Translations under genes and position numbers: made by a program
Assembly (NCBI GenBank): GCA_002780065.1
Contig: PEWQ01000112.1
Location: 1 to 8,269 of the forward strand
DNA from: Candidatus Hydrogenedentes bacterium CG07_land_8_20_14_0_80_42_17
GTDB lineage: Bacteria; UBA8481
Reading direction: 5' to 3'
DNA: 8,269 nt
Part shown: one piece after another, positions 1-5,548 of the stretch
Layout: every line of letters begins with the position of its first letter
Position numbering within the stretch: the stretch's first letter is position 1
Notes under the pieces: generated by a model
The model's database searches: none
Seen by the model: the letters and a program-made list of their open reading frames with translations, nothing else
What the model was told of the DNA's origin: nothing

Positions 1-92
1 ATCAACGGATACAAATTCCATAGCATAGCGAAGCGGCTTCCTTCGATAAGTTCTATCCGAACCTTATTTATTGCACGAACCTCGTTTTTGTA
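1..92. other. Upstream edge, no supported gene
   Basis: No gene can be supported here. Short inverted repeats are visible: CGAAG (29-33) with CTTCG (41-45), and CGGATA (6-11) with TATCCG (53-58). Neither is followed by a T-tract, so neither is a clear terminator. Frame 1 on the plus strand stays open from base 1 to a TGA at 94-96, so the tail of an upstream gene is possible, but about 31 codons at a window edge prove nothing. Confidence 0.4.
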
Positions 93-122
93 TTGACATT
101 ATGTATTACGGAAGGATATAAT
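93..122 (+). promoter_or_regulatory. Consensus sigma-70 promoter of the toxin-antitoxin operon
   Basis: TTGACA at 93-98 and TATAAT at 117-122 both match the sigma-70 consensus at every position, with an 18-bp spacer. Transcription would be expected to begin about 7 bases after the -10 box, at or next to the GTG at 129. A TTG inside the -35 box (93-95) is in frame with the toxin but is unlikely to be translated. A short inverted repeat, ATTAT (98-102) and ATAAT (118-122), spans the spacer and -10 box. It could be part of an operator, since such modules usually repress themselves, but it is too short to call. Confidence 0.75.
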
Positions 123-128
123 CTCTAC

Positions 129-407
129 GTGCCGCGAATTGAAGATATAACTAGCATTGTCATCTCGCCGGAAGTGGCGGACAAACTGGCATGGAAGCAT
201 CAATTATCGCCGCACGAGGTCGTTGAGGCATTCGACGATGAGGACGCCCGCATCAAAAAGACGTATGGCGGTAGATACGTTCTCTATGGCCGAACAGCTT
301 CAGGTCGATTGCTGTTTGTCGTGCTCCGCTACCATCGTGGCGAAGCCAGGATCTATTCGGCTCGCGAGACAGTATCTTGCGAGAGGAAATTCTACGAAGG
401 GAGATGA
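129..407 (+). CDS. BrnT/DUF497-like type II toxin
   Basis: A 92-residue protein resembling the BrnT (DUF497) toxins, small RelE-like-fold ribonucleases that arrest translation and are neutralised by a DNA-binding antitoxin. Visible family marks are the N-terminal Lys-His of the 'WKHQLSPHEVVEAFDD' region (residues about 22-37), a central strand containing 'GRLLFVVLRY', and the C-terminal 'RIYSARETVSCERKFYE', which matches the family's I-S-A-R...E-R...Y ending. I chose GTG at 129 because the longer frame starts within the -35 box, and because 92 residues is the usual family length. No Shine-Dalgarno sits at normal distance, and the promoter predicts a start of transcription at about 129, so initiation is probably leaderless. 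The stop overlaps the antitoxin ATG by four bases. Toxin before antitoxin is the BrnTA order. Activity is inferred from the family. Confidence 0.75.
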   Translation: MPRIEDITSIVISPEVADKLAWKHQLSPHEVVEAFDDEDARIKKTYGGRYVLYGRTASGRLLFVVLRYHRGEARIYSARETVSCERKFYEGR

Positions 408-751
408 AACGCGTGCCCAAAATTCAACGGTTGCCGAAGTTTAAATCTGACATTGAGGAATCTGATTGGTGGGACAAGCAATCCCCTGAAAAAATTCTGT
501 CCGAATCTGTTCCGGTCGATATTCGCTTTCGGCTCAAGGGTGATCGGAAGGTCATGGTATCTTTGCGGCTTGATCGAGCTCTAATCGGTAAGGCAAAGGC
601 TCTCGCCAAGGTTATCGACGCGCCATATCAGCGGGTTCTGCGGGCGGTGATGGAACGCGGAATCGATGCGGAAATCCATACTCTTCTTAGCGACAAGAAG
701 ATCGGGCCGCGTCTCCGCAAAAGCTTGATCGAACTGCGAAAGGCGGTGTAA
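404..751 (+). CDS. CopG-type ribbon-helix-helix antitoxin
   Basis: A 115-residue protein, the probable partner of the toxin before it. Residues about 10-25 ('LPKFKSDIEESDWWDKQSP') resemble the P-x-F-x-S-x-x-E-E-x-x-W signature of CopG antitoxins (PF12441 type). Residues about 49-91, starting 'KVMVSLRLDRALIGKAKALA', look like a ribbon-helix-helix: one beta strand for DNA contact followed by two helices. In known systems this domain binds the operon's own promoter while another part covers the toxin. The ATG at 404 forms an ATGA overlap with the toxin stop, which implies translational coupling. An alternative GTG at 413 has a better-spaced GGGAG at 399-403, so the true start may be three codons later. 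The basic tail (92-115) is somewhat longer than in short BrnA proteins. Repression of the 93-122 promoter is inferred. Confidence 0.75.
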   Translation: MKRVPKIQRLPKFKSDIEESDWWDKQSPEKILSESVPVDIRFRLKGDRKVMVSLRLDRALIGKAKALAKVIDAPYQRVLRAVMERGIDAEIHTLLSDKKIGPRLRKSLIELRKAV

Positions 752-777
752 ATTCCACACCATGGCGGGGCTAACAA

Positions 778-859
778 ATGCCGAGGCTCTATCTACTATA
801 GAGAAATATTGCCAAACTGCCGTTCGCCGCTCGGCATCTCAATAGCATTGGATATTTCT
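778..859. other. Interlocked inverted repeats after the antitoxin gene
   Basis: Three sets of complementary arms lie within 82 bases. ATGCCGAG (778-785) pairs perfectly with CTCGGCAT (830-837). Inside it CTCTAT (787-792) pairs with ATAGAG (798-803) across a 5-base loop. AGAAATATtgCCAA (802-815) pairs with TTGGATATTTCT (848-859) with a 2-base bulge. The first and third sets interlock, so an RNA could form a pseudoknot or switch between folds. No T-tract follows the 8-bp stem, so this is not a plain terminator. It may be a mobile-element scar, a structured 3' end of the toxin-antitoxin transcript, or chance. Confidence 0.45.
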
Positions 860-890
860 ATGGGTTTTGTTTTCTCACTTTTGAAATACA

Positions 891-966
891 AACCACTAAT
901 CAACATTAATCTCCACCAATAAATATAAAAAAATAATTTGTGTTTTTTAGTGTCCATTTGTGGTTA
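891..966. repeat. 76-bp palindromic repeat, copy 1
   Basis: First of two near-identical 76-bp copies. The left arm is three 10-base units, AACCACTAAT, CAACATTAAT and CTCCACCAAT (891-920). The right arm is ATTTGTGTTT, TTTAGTGTCC and ATTTGTGGTT (936-965), roughly the reverse complement of the left. The A/T-only middle is 921-935. About two thirds of the 30 arm positions can pair. Eight Ts (967-974) follow directly, so in RNA the hairpin plus U8 could act as a weak terminator for the toxin-antitoxin operon. Similar 10-base-periodic GTGT/GTGG repeats are, from memory, scattered between genes in many environmental bacterial genomes. Confidence 0.8.
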
Positions 967-989
967 TTTTTTTTGTATAAATAAATGTG

Positions 990-1065
990 AACCACTAATC
1001 AACATTAATCTCCACCAATAAATATAAAAAAATAATTTGCGTTTTTTAGTGTTCATTCGTGGTTA
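990..1065. repeat. 76-bp palindromic repeat, copy 2
   Basis: Second copy, exactly 99 bp after the first and separated from it by 23 bp. It differs at only three of 76 positions, all C/T transitions in the right arm (T941/C1040, C954/T1053, T959/C1058). It is followed by AA and a T7 run. Such close identity in non-coding DNA implies recent duplication or homogenisation. The two copies could recombine and delete or amplify a 99-bp unit. No transposase is nearby, so any mobility would be in trans. Confidence 0.8.
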
Positions 1066-1283
1066 AATTTTTTTGAGTTTTAATTCTTCTGTCTCGCATT
1101 TTATTTTCGTAATCACCTGCTCCTGCGCACTTCGGAAGCGCAACTGTAAGTCCTGTAGCTCGTATCATCTCTGCCGCGCGTTCGGGTTACTTTTGAGCAA
1201 TCAATTTTCTTGTTCTTACATGAACGTGTGAAATAATGAAAAATGAAAATTGGAAAATAAAATTTTCAATTTGCAATTTCAAA
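1066..1283. other. Gene-free stretch with an AT-rich hairpin
   Basis: No gene can be supported. A GC-richer island (about 1110-1190) contains TGCGC (1124-1128) paired with GCGCA (1138-1142) and a 40-codon minus-strand frame (1046-1168) without a ribosome site. Further on, AATTG-g-AAAAT (1248-1258) and ATTTTCAATT (1262-1271) form a 10-bp stem with one bulged G and an AAA loop, within low-complexity GAAAA/TTTTC sequence. No T-tract or flanking gene makes either stem a clear terminator. Confidence 0.5.
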
Positions 1284-1466
1284 TATAATCGCATTGCAAC
1301 TGGATTTCCGTTTACACAGGAATAACGAAAAAAAAAGGTGACAGGTTGGGTTGCAGGCAAATTTATGAGTTGAGGTCTAAGAGATAGCATTCAATAGCGG
1401 CAAAGGGTAAGGTATTGGAAAAAGTTTCATACCCTCTTTTTAATTTTGGGTAGATGGAGCGGTAAC
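1284..1466 (+). promoter_or_regulatory. Candidate promoter and leader of the metal exporter gene
   Basis: A perfect -10 box, TATAAT, lies at 1284-1289, but no good -35 box stands 16-18 bases before it (1261-1266 is AATTTT). If used, transcription would start near 1296 and leave about 170 untranslated bases before the exporter ATG. That length, with a terminator-like hairpin just before the ribosome site, fits an attenuation or riboswitch layout. A second possible promoter, TTGGAA (1415-1420) with TTTAAT (1439-1444) at 18 bp, overlaps the hairpin. GCAGGCAA (1353-1360) and GCGGCAA (1397-1403) recall junction strings of the NiCo (czcD) riboswitch, but I cannot build its four-stem junction. GGAG (1456-1459) is the ribosome site, 7 bases before the ATG. 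Confidence 0.35.
1411..1447 (+). terminator. Terminator-like hairpin before the exporter gene
   Basis: GGTAT (1411-1415) pairs with ATACC (1429-1433). After a one-base bulge the stem continues with GGAA (1417-1420) against TTTC (1425-1428), one pair being G-U, around an AAAG loop. A T-rich tract follows (1435-1447). A competing stem, AGGGTA (1404-1409) with TACCCT (1430-1435), uses the same 3' arm, so two folds exclude each other. It may terminate upstream transcription or be the switching part of a leader; the sequence alone does not decide. Confidence 0.5.
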
Positions 1467-2414
1467 ATGGATGAAAAACAAGAAAATCATTATTTAGATT
1501 CGTTGAAGCGTCACAGTTACGGTCACAGCGGCCAACTTCGCAAGGTCGCGCTGAATCGGCTCTGGATTACGCTCGGCCTCAATCTTGCCTTTCTTATTCT
1601 GGAAGTGGTCGGAGGGTTGTGGACCAACAGCCTGGCATTGCTCTCAGACGCCGGGCATATGTTGACTGATGTTTTGGCAATCGCTTTGACTATTGTCGCG
1701 ACGAAGCTGGCGACCCGCCCCCCCACTCCTAATCGAACATTCGGGCTGATGCGTATTGAAATTATCGGTGCGTTTATGAACGGCGGCTCTCTGGTCATCA
1801 TAGTCGGAGTAATTTTCTGGGAGGCGATCCACCGTCTCTTCGCACCACCTGAAGTTCAGGGCGCGGGAATGCTCATCATCGCCGTCGCAGGGCTAGCCGC
1901 AAATGCGGTCAGCGCATGGATTCTCCTTCCGAACCGCCGTGACAATCTCAATATGGAGGGCGCGTTTCTGCACATGATGGCCGACGCTATCGGGTCGGTT
2001 GGAGCTATCTTCGCAGCAGTAGTCATTCAGTTGACCGGTTGGAATGCGATTGATCCGATCGCTAGCTTCTTCATCGGATTTCTCATACTCTGGGGCGGCA
2101 TCGGCCTTCTAAAAAAGTCCGGCAATGTGCTGTTGAACGCTATACCCACGGGAATCGAGTATTCCGCCGTGAAATCGGCGCTGGAATCCAACGAGCATGT
2201 CGAAGAAGTGTATGACCTCCACATCTGGTCTATCACCGACACCATGCCGGCGCTCTCAGCACATATTCGGCTGAAGCCGGAGTGCGCCGACACGCAACAC
2301 TGGCAGAGTTGCCTTAGGCAGATGCAAGACATGCTTCACGATCGGTTTGAGATCGAGCATTCGACGCTTCAACTCGAATCAGGCACGCACGAGAAAGATG
2401 ATCGGATGGTGTGA
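1467..2414 (+). CDS. czcD: Cation diffusion facilitator (CzcD/ZitB-type) metal exporter
   Basis: A 315-residue inner-membrane antiporter that moves Zn2+ and probably Cd2+ or Co2+ out of the cell in exchange for protons. Six hydrophobic segments lie at about residues 32-52, 54-75, 97-121, 133-154, 167-189 and 193-215. The transport site is intact: 'SDAGHMLTD' in TM2 (D61, H64, D68) and 'LHMMAD' in TM5 (H169, D173), the HxxxD pairs of the zinc/cadmium branch. The cytoplasmic ferredoxin-like domain (about 225-305) has 'DLHIWSIT' (H252), H266 and H298 where the family binds regulatory zinc. The His-rich N-terminus is reduced to 'RHSYGH'. ATG at 1467 is preferred over an in-frame TTG at 1446 because GGAG lies 7 bases before it. 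Arginine codons are nearly all CGN and composition is GC-richer than in the kinase 18 bp downstream. Exact metal specificity cannot be read. Confidence 0.92.
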   Translation: MDEKQENHYLDSLKRHSYGHSGQLRKVALNRLWITLGLNLAFLILEVVGGLWTNSLALLSDAGHMLTDVLAIALTIVATKLATRPPTPNRTFGLMRIEIIGAFMNGGSLVIIVGVIFWEAIHRLFAPPEVQGAGMLIIAVAGLAANAVSAWILLPNRRDNLNMEGAFLHMMADAIGSVGAIFAAVVIQLTGWNAIDPIASFFIGFLILWGGIGLLKKSGNVLLNAIPTGIEYSAVKSALESNEHVEEVYDLHIWSITDTMPALSAHIRLKPECADTQHWQSCLRQMQDMLHDRFEIEHSTLQLESGTHEKDDRMV

Positions 2415-2432
2415 GGAAAAAAGGACTGGAAA

Positions 2433-4079
2433 ATGAAGATGATTCATAAATTGATTCAGAGTTTATCCGGAGCTCAGGAGCCGAAAATACTTCTGGATAA
2501 AATTCTTGATGCCGCAGTGACTTTTACTGGAGCTACGACCGGTTCAATTATTCTTATTGATAAGGCAACGGAAGAACTCTCGATCGAAGCGGCGAGGGGA
2601 TTGGCGGATCGTATTGTGAAAGCGACTCGATTAAAGATCGGCAAAGGAATAACAGGCTGGGTTGCAGAGCACAAAAAAGTTTTACGGGTTGATGATGTTA
2701 GGGAAGACAAAAGATACGTCAGCCTTTCTAAAAACATAAAGTCCGAACTTGCGGCTCCGCTTATTCTCGACGATGAAGTGATTGGCGTCATAAATGTCGA
2801 CTCAACAAAAATATCAGCATTCAACGATGACGATTCCTTTGCTATCGAGACACTTGCGACATTATCGAGCAGAGTTATTGCCGACGCTCTGATTCATGAC
2901 AGATTGAAGCGGCGATCGAAACAGCTCGAAACTTTAGTGCGAATCGGAAGCAATCTCGCATCGATCGTTTCGGTGGATAAAATATTGGAGCAGGTCACTT
3001 CAGCCGCGGCGGATTTAATTCGAGCTCGCCTTGTCGCTGTAAGACTATTGGACGAAAAAGGGGAAAATCTTATTCTTGCGGCAAAGCATGGAGGTTCAGC
3101 CGCCTATTCGAAATTGCCGCCAGTGCCTGTGAAAGGCTCTGTGCTGGGAAGTGTTGCTGAAACAAGAATACCACTCATCATTGAGGATGTTCTCAAAGAA
3201 ACTGAATATAAATTCAAGAATGTCGCTCGAAAAGAAAAATTGGCTTCGATGCTTGCTGTTCCTCTGAATACTTCAGAAAAAAGTTTAGGAGTTCTAGTCA
3301 TCTATCGCGATAAACCCGGCGATTTTGAAGATGACGCTGTGACCATTGCGGTAGGTTTGGCAGGATTGACTGCGGCAGCTCTGCAGAATGCGGAATTATT
3401 TCGGAGGGTAATCGATGCTGAGAAAAGAACGAGGCTGATAGAAATGAAAGCGACCGCTCGTGAGATGGGAGCAGGATTAGCTCATCAGATAAGGAATCCA
3501 TTGACTGTTGTCAGACTGCTGGTTGGAGCCAAAGAGCAGATGAAGAATATGGACGATTCAGACCGCACCGTTGCTTTGAGAGAACTTCAGCGCATTGATG
3601 AATTGATCTCAGCGCTATTGAATAACGCCGGGGAAGAACAGTCGAGATACGAAGATTTCGATCTCGATTCGCTTATCGACGAGATTCTTTCCGTTGCAAA
3701 GATCAAGGCGTCTTCGAAAGATGTTTCAATAGAAGTGAAAGGACGAGCAGAGATTATTCGTGGAGTTCGAAATCAAATATGGCAGGTAATTGCGATATTG
3801 ATAGATAATGCAGTAGAGGCGGCGCAAAGCAGAGTAATGATATCATGCATAAAACTTAGAAATGGAAGAATCGAGCTTTCTTTCGATGACGATGGAGCAG
3901 GTGTAAAGACAGGAATAAAAATTTTCGAACCTTTTGTGAGTACAAAGATGAATGGAGCCGGAATAGGTCTTTACACTGCCAGACGCATTGTGCTGGAGCA
4001 CGGCGGAACGATAAAATACAAGAGATCATTAAAACTTGGAGGAGCAAGTTTCAGTGTTGTTCTTCCGGGAATTGAATAG
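2433..4079 (+). CDS. Cytoplasmic sensor histidine kinase, GAF-GAF-HisKA-HATPase
   Basis: A 548-residue kinase with no membrane segment or signal peptide, so it senses something in the cytoplasm. Two GAF domains occupy about residues 15-152 and 165-320. A short helical linker leads to the HisKA dimerisation helices (about 332-398), with phospho-acceptor H351 in 'LAHQIRNPL'. The ATPase domain (about 410-546) keeps the N box ('LIDNAVEAA', N459), G1 ('DDDGAGV', 485-491), F box ('FEPFVSTK', 498-505) and G2 ('GAGIGL', 508-513). The residue after His is Gln rather than the usual Glu, as I recall for FlrB/FleS-type kinases. AAGGA (2421-2425) stands 7 bases before the ATG. The regulator gene starts 9 bp after the stop, so it is the cognate partner. 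The GAF ligands are unknown. Frequent AGA/AGG arginine codons contrast with the exporter upstream. Confidence 0.93.
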   Translation: MKMIHKLIQSLSGAQEPKILLDKILDAAVTFTGATTGSIILIDKATEELSIEAARGLADRIVKATRLKIGKGITGWVAEHKKVLRVDDVREDKRYVSLSKNIKSELAAPLILDDEVIGVINVDSTKISAFNDDDSFAIETLATLSSRVIADALIHDRLKRRSKQLETLVRIGSNLASIVSVDKILEQVTSAAADLIRARLVAVRLLDEKGENLILAAKHGGSAAYSKLPPVPVKGSVLGSVAETRIPLIIEDVLKETEYKFKNVARKEKLASMLAVPLNTSEKSLGVLVIYRDKPGDFEDDAVTIAVGLAGLTAAALQNAELFRRVIDAEKRTRLIEMKATAREMGAGLAHQIRNPLTVVRLLVGAKEQMKNMDDSDRTVALRELQRIDELISALLNNAGEEQSRYEDFDLDSLIDEILSVAKIKASSKDVSIEVKGRAEIIRGVRNQIWQVIAILIDNAVEAAQSRVMISCIKLRNGRIELSFDDDGAGVKTGIKIFEPFVSTKMNGAGIGLYTARRIVLEHGGTIKYKRSLKLGGASFSVVLPGIE

Positions 4080-4088
4080 GAAATTACA

Positions 4089-5441
4089 ATGAAAAAAATT
4101 GCCGTGCTGGCGATAGATGACGAATCAGGAGTTCATTACTCGTTCAAAAGATTGTTTCCTGAAGATATTATTCTTCTTTCGGCTATGGCAGGAGCTGAAG
4201 GTATTGAACTGGCGCGCAAAAAAAATCCTGACGTTGCGTTGGTCGATATGAAACTTCCTGACATGAGCGGGATAGAAGTTATGGAAAAAATTAAAAAGAT
4301 TACGCCTCGCACTTCGATAATTATTCTCACCGCTTATGCAACAGGAAAAACTACGATGGAAGCAATGTCGAAAGGCGCGTTTGATTTTATTACAAAGCCG
4401 TTTGATCTGCCGCTGCTTCTGGGAAGGATTGATGAAGCGGCTTCTCTTGCTCGTTATAAGCGCGGGACAGTGATGATGGGGGCAGAGCCTACCGGAGATG
4501 ATGCGGACACGCTTGTTGGAATCTCACCTGCGATGAGCAAAGTTTACAAGTTGGTTGGAAGATTGGCTCCGACCGACGAGACGGTATTGATTACAGGAGA
4601 AAGCGGAACAGGAAAGGAACTTGTGGCGCGCGCTCTTGTTCGATTGTCTCGGCGCGCTGATGCGCCGTATCTTGCGATCAACTGCGCCGCATTTCCGGAA
4701 ACTCTTTTGGAAGCTGAACTCTTTGGATACGAAAAAGGAGCATTCACCGGTGCGAGTGAAAAGAGGATTGGAAAGTTCGAGGCATGCAATGGAGGAACTA
4801 TTCTGCTCGATGAAATTGGTGATATGCCTCTGCCTTTGCAGGCGAAAATTCTCAGAGTGCTTCAGGAGAAAGAGATCACCCGGCTCGGTACAACAAAACC
4901 GGTCAAACTAGATATTAGAATACTTGCGGCAACTCATAAAAATTTACTTAAGGAGTCGCAAAAGGGCAGATTTAGAAGAGACCTTTTTTACAGATTAACT
5001 CCTGCGGCTATTCAGATTCCACCGCTTCGTGAGAGAAAAGCCGACATCCCTGATTTAATAATGCATTTTGTGAAGAAAATATGGAAAGAGCATAGAAAGA
5101 TGAATGAAAAAATTCCGAAGATCGATGAGAAGGTAATGAAAAAACTTATCTCTTATTCATGGCCTGGTAATGTGCGCGAACTGGAAAATATTTTGAGGCA
5201 GGCTATTTTTACATCCGCCGGAAACGTCATAAAAAATATTGATATTCCTGAAACTGATAGTGATAAGGAACTTTCTATTGAAAAAATATTTGATGACTAT
5301 GCAAAAAGAGGCGATGGAGTTATAGCTCGAATAGAGGAAGAATTAATTCGTATAGCTTTAGAGCGGACGGGCGGAAATATTTCGAAAGCATCAAAAATTT
5401 TGGGGATTTCAAGGAATACATTGAAGAAAAAAAAGTTGTAA
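4089..5441 (+). CDS. NtrC-family sigma-54-dependent response regulator
   Basis: A 450-residue bacterial enhancer-binding protein. The receiver (about 3-118) has acidic pair D10/D11, phospho-acceptor D53, T81 and K103. The AAA+ domain (about 143-380) has Walker A 'GESGTGKE' (170-177), intact sigma-54 contact loop 'GAFTGA' (217-222), Walker B 'GGTILLDEIGDM' (235-246) and the arginine-finger region 'FRRDLFYRL' (295-303). A Fis-type helix-turn-helix follows (about 424-450). Phosphorylation by the kinase upstream should let it bind distant enhancers and drive ATP-dependent opening at sigma-54 promoters. AGGA (4078-4081) lies 7 bases before the ATG. The C-terminus stops early: the recognition helix ends 'SRNTLKKKKL' at an A8 run, where family members usually continue several residues. 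The alternative frame continues VVKIME to a TGA at 5453-5455. I see no convincing sigma-54 promoter in this window. Confidence 0.93.
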   Translation: MKKIAVLAIDDESGVHYSFKRLFPEDIILLSAMAGAEGIELARKKNPDVALVDMKLPDMSGIEVMEKIKKITPRTSIIILTAYATGKTTMEAMSKGAFDFITKPFDLPLLLGRIDEAASLARYKRGTVMMGAEPTGDDADTLVGISPAMSKVYKLVGRLAPTDETVLITGESGTGKELVARALVRLSRRADAPYLAINCAAFPETLLEAELFGYEKGAFTGASEKRIGKFEACNGGTILLDEIGDMPLPLQAKILRVLQEKEITRLGTTKPVKLDIRILAATHKNLLKESQKGRFRRDLFYRLTPAAIQIPPLRERKADIPDLIMHFVKKIWKEHRKMNEKIPKIDEKVMKKLISYSWPGNVRELENILRQAIFTSAGNVIKNIDIPETDSDKELSIEKIFDDYAKRGDGVIARIEEELIRIALERTGGNISKASKILGISRNTLKKKKL

Positions 5442-5471
5442 AAATAATGGAGTGAAATTACAACATTTTTT
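5427..5471 (+). terminator. Terminator after the kinase/regulator genes
   Basis: GTTGTAA (5435-5441), which includes the regulator's stop codon, pairs with TTACAAC (5458-5464) across a 16-base loop. After an A/A mismatch the A8 run (5427-5434) can pair with six Ts (5466-5471), which also serve as the U-tract. The stem is AT-rich and the loop large, so strength is probably modest. The symmetric A-tract and T-tract could work on both strands. The hairpin also lies directly beside the slippery A8 run. Confidence 0.6.
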
Positions 5472-5472
5472 A

Positions 5473-5515
5473 TCTCCATTTGGGAGAGAGTTAGAAAACT
5501 CTATGCCTTACGTAA
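5473..5515. other. Two small hairpins and a palindrome before nfnA
   Basis: TCTCC (5473-5477) pairs with GGAGA (5483-5487), and AGAGTT (5487-5492) pairs with AACTCT (5497-5502) around an AGAA loop. The 8-bp palindrome TTACGTAA (5508-5515) abuts the -35 box of the next promoter and could be a regulator site. These lie upstream of the predicted nfnA transcription start, so they belong to the regulator's 3' region or act as DNA. Any role is unproven. Confidence 0.35.
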
Positions 5516-5543
5516 TTGACCTTTGAATCTTGAAGAATATAAT
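5516..5543 (+). promoter_or_regulatory. Sigma-70-type promoter of nfnAB
   Basis: TTGACC (5516-5521, five of six consensus bases) and TATAAT (5538-5543, perfect) are separated by 16 bp. The nfnA ATG begins at 5549, only 5 bases after the -10 box, which puts the expected transcription start at or next to the start codon. No Shine-Dalgarno precedes the ATG. Together these suggest a leaderless message and show nfnAB has its own promoter despite lying downstream of the regulator on the same strand. Confidence 0.7.
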
Positions 5544-5548
5544 ATCTT

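Noticed and set aside
2-88. Minus-strand open frame at the left edge
   Set aside because: It runs about 29 codons to the window edge but has no upstream start codon and no recognisable motif.
93-128. Longer toxin start at TTG 93
   Set aside because: The TTG is the -35 box of a perfect promoter and transcription should begin near 129; the extra 12 residues are not needed for the family domain.
1-130. Sigma-54 promoter for the NtrC-type regulator anywhere in the window
   Set aside because: Candidates were sought before each operon (TGGCAC-N5-TTGCA type), and none kept both the GG and GC elements at correct spacing.
377-403. Longer antitoxin start at ATG 377
   Set aside because: It overlaps the toxin gene by 31 bases; ATG 404 gives the usual ATGA overlap, and the recognisable domain begins after residue 4 of that start.
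891-1065. CRISPR array
   Set aside because: Only two long AT-rich palindromic copies with one 23-bp spacer and no cas genes; unit size and structure do not fit.
1187-1390. 67-codon minus-strand frame
   Set aside because: Low-complexity AT-rich sequence, no ribosome site, no recognisable domain; it reads through the AT hairpin.
1336-1410. NiCo (czcD) riboswitch
   Set aside because: GCAGGCAA and GCGGCAA are suggestive, but the four stems and the GGGACAG-type closing junction cannot be laid out, so it is kept only as an unassigned candidate leader.
1446-1466. Longer exporter start at TTG 1446
   Set aside because: It lies in the T-rich tract of the hairpin with no ribosome site; ATG 1467 has GGAG at 7 bases.
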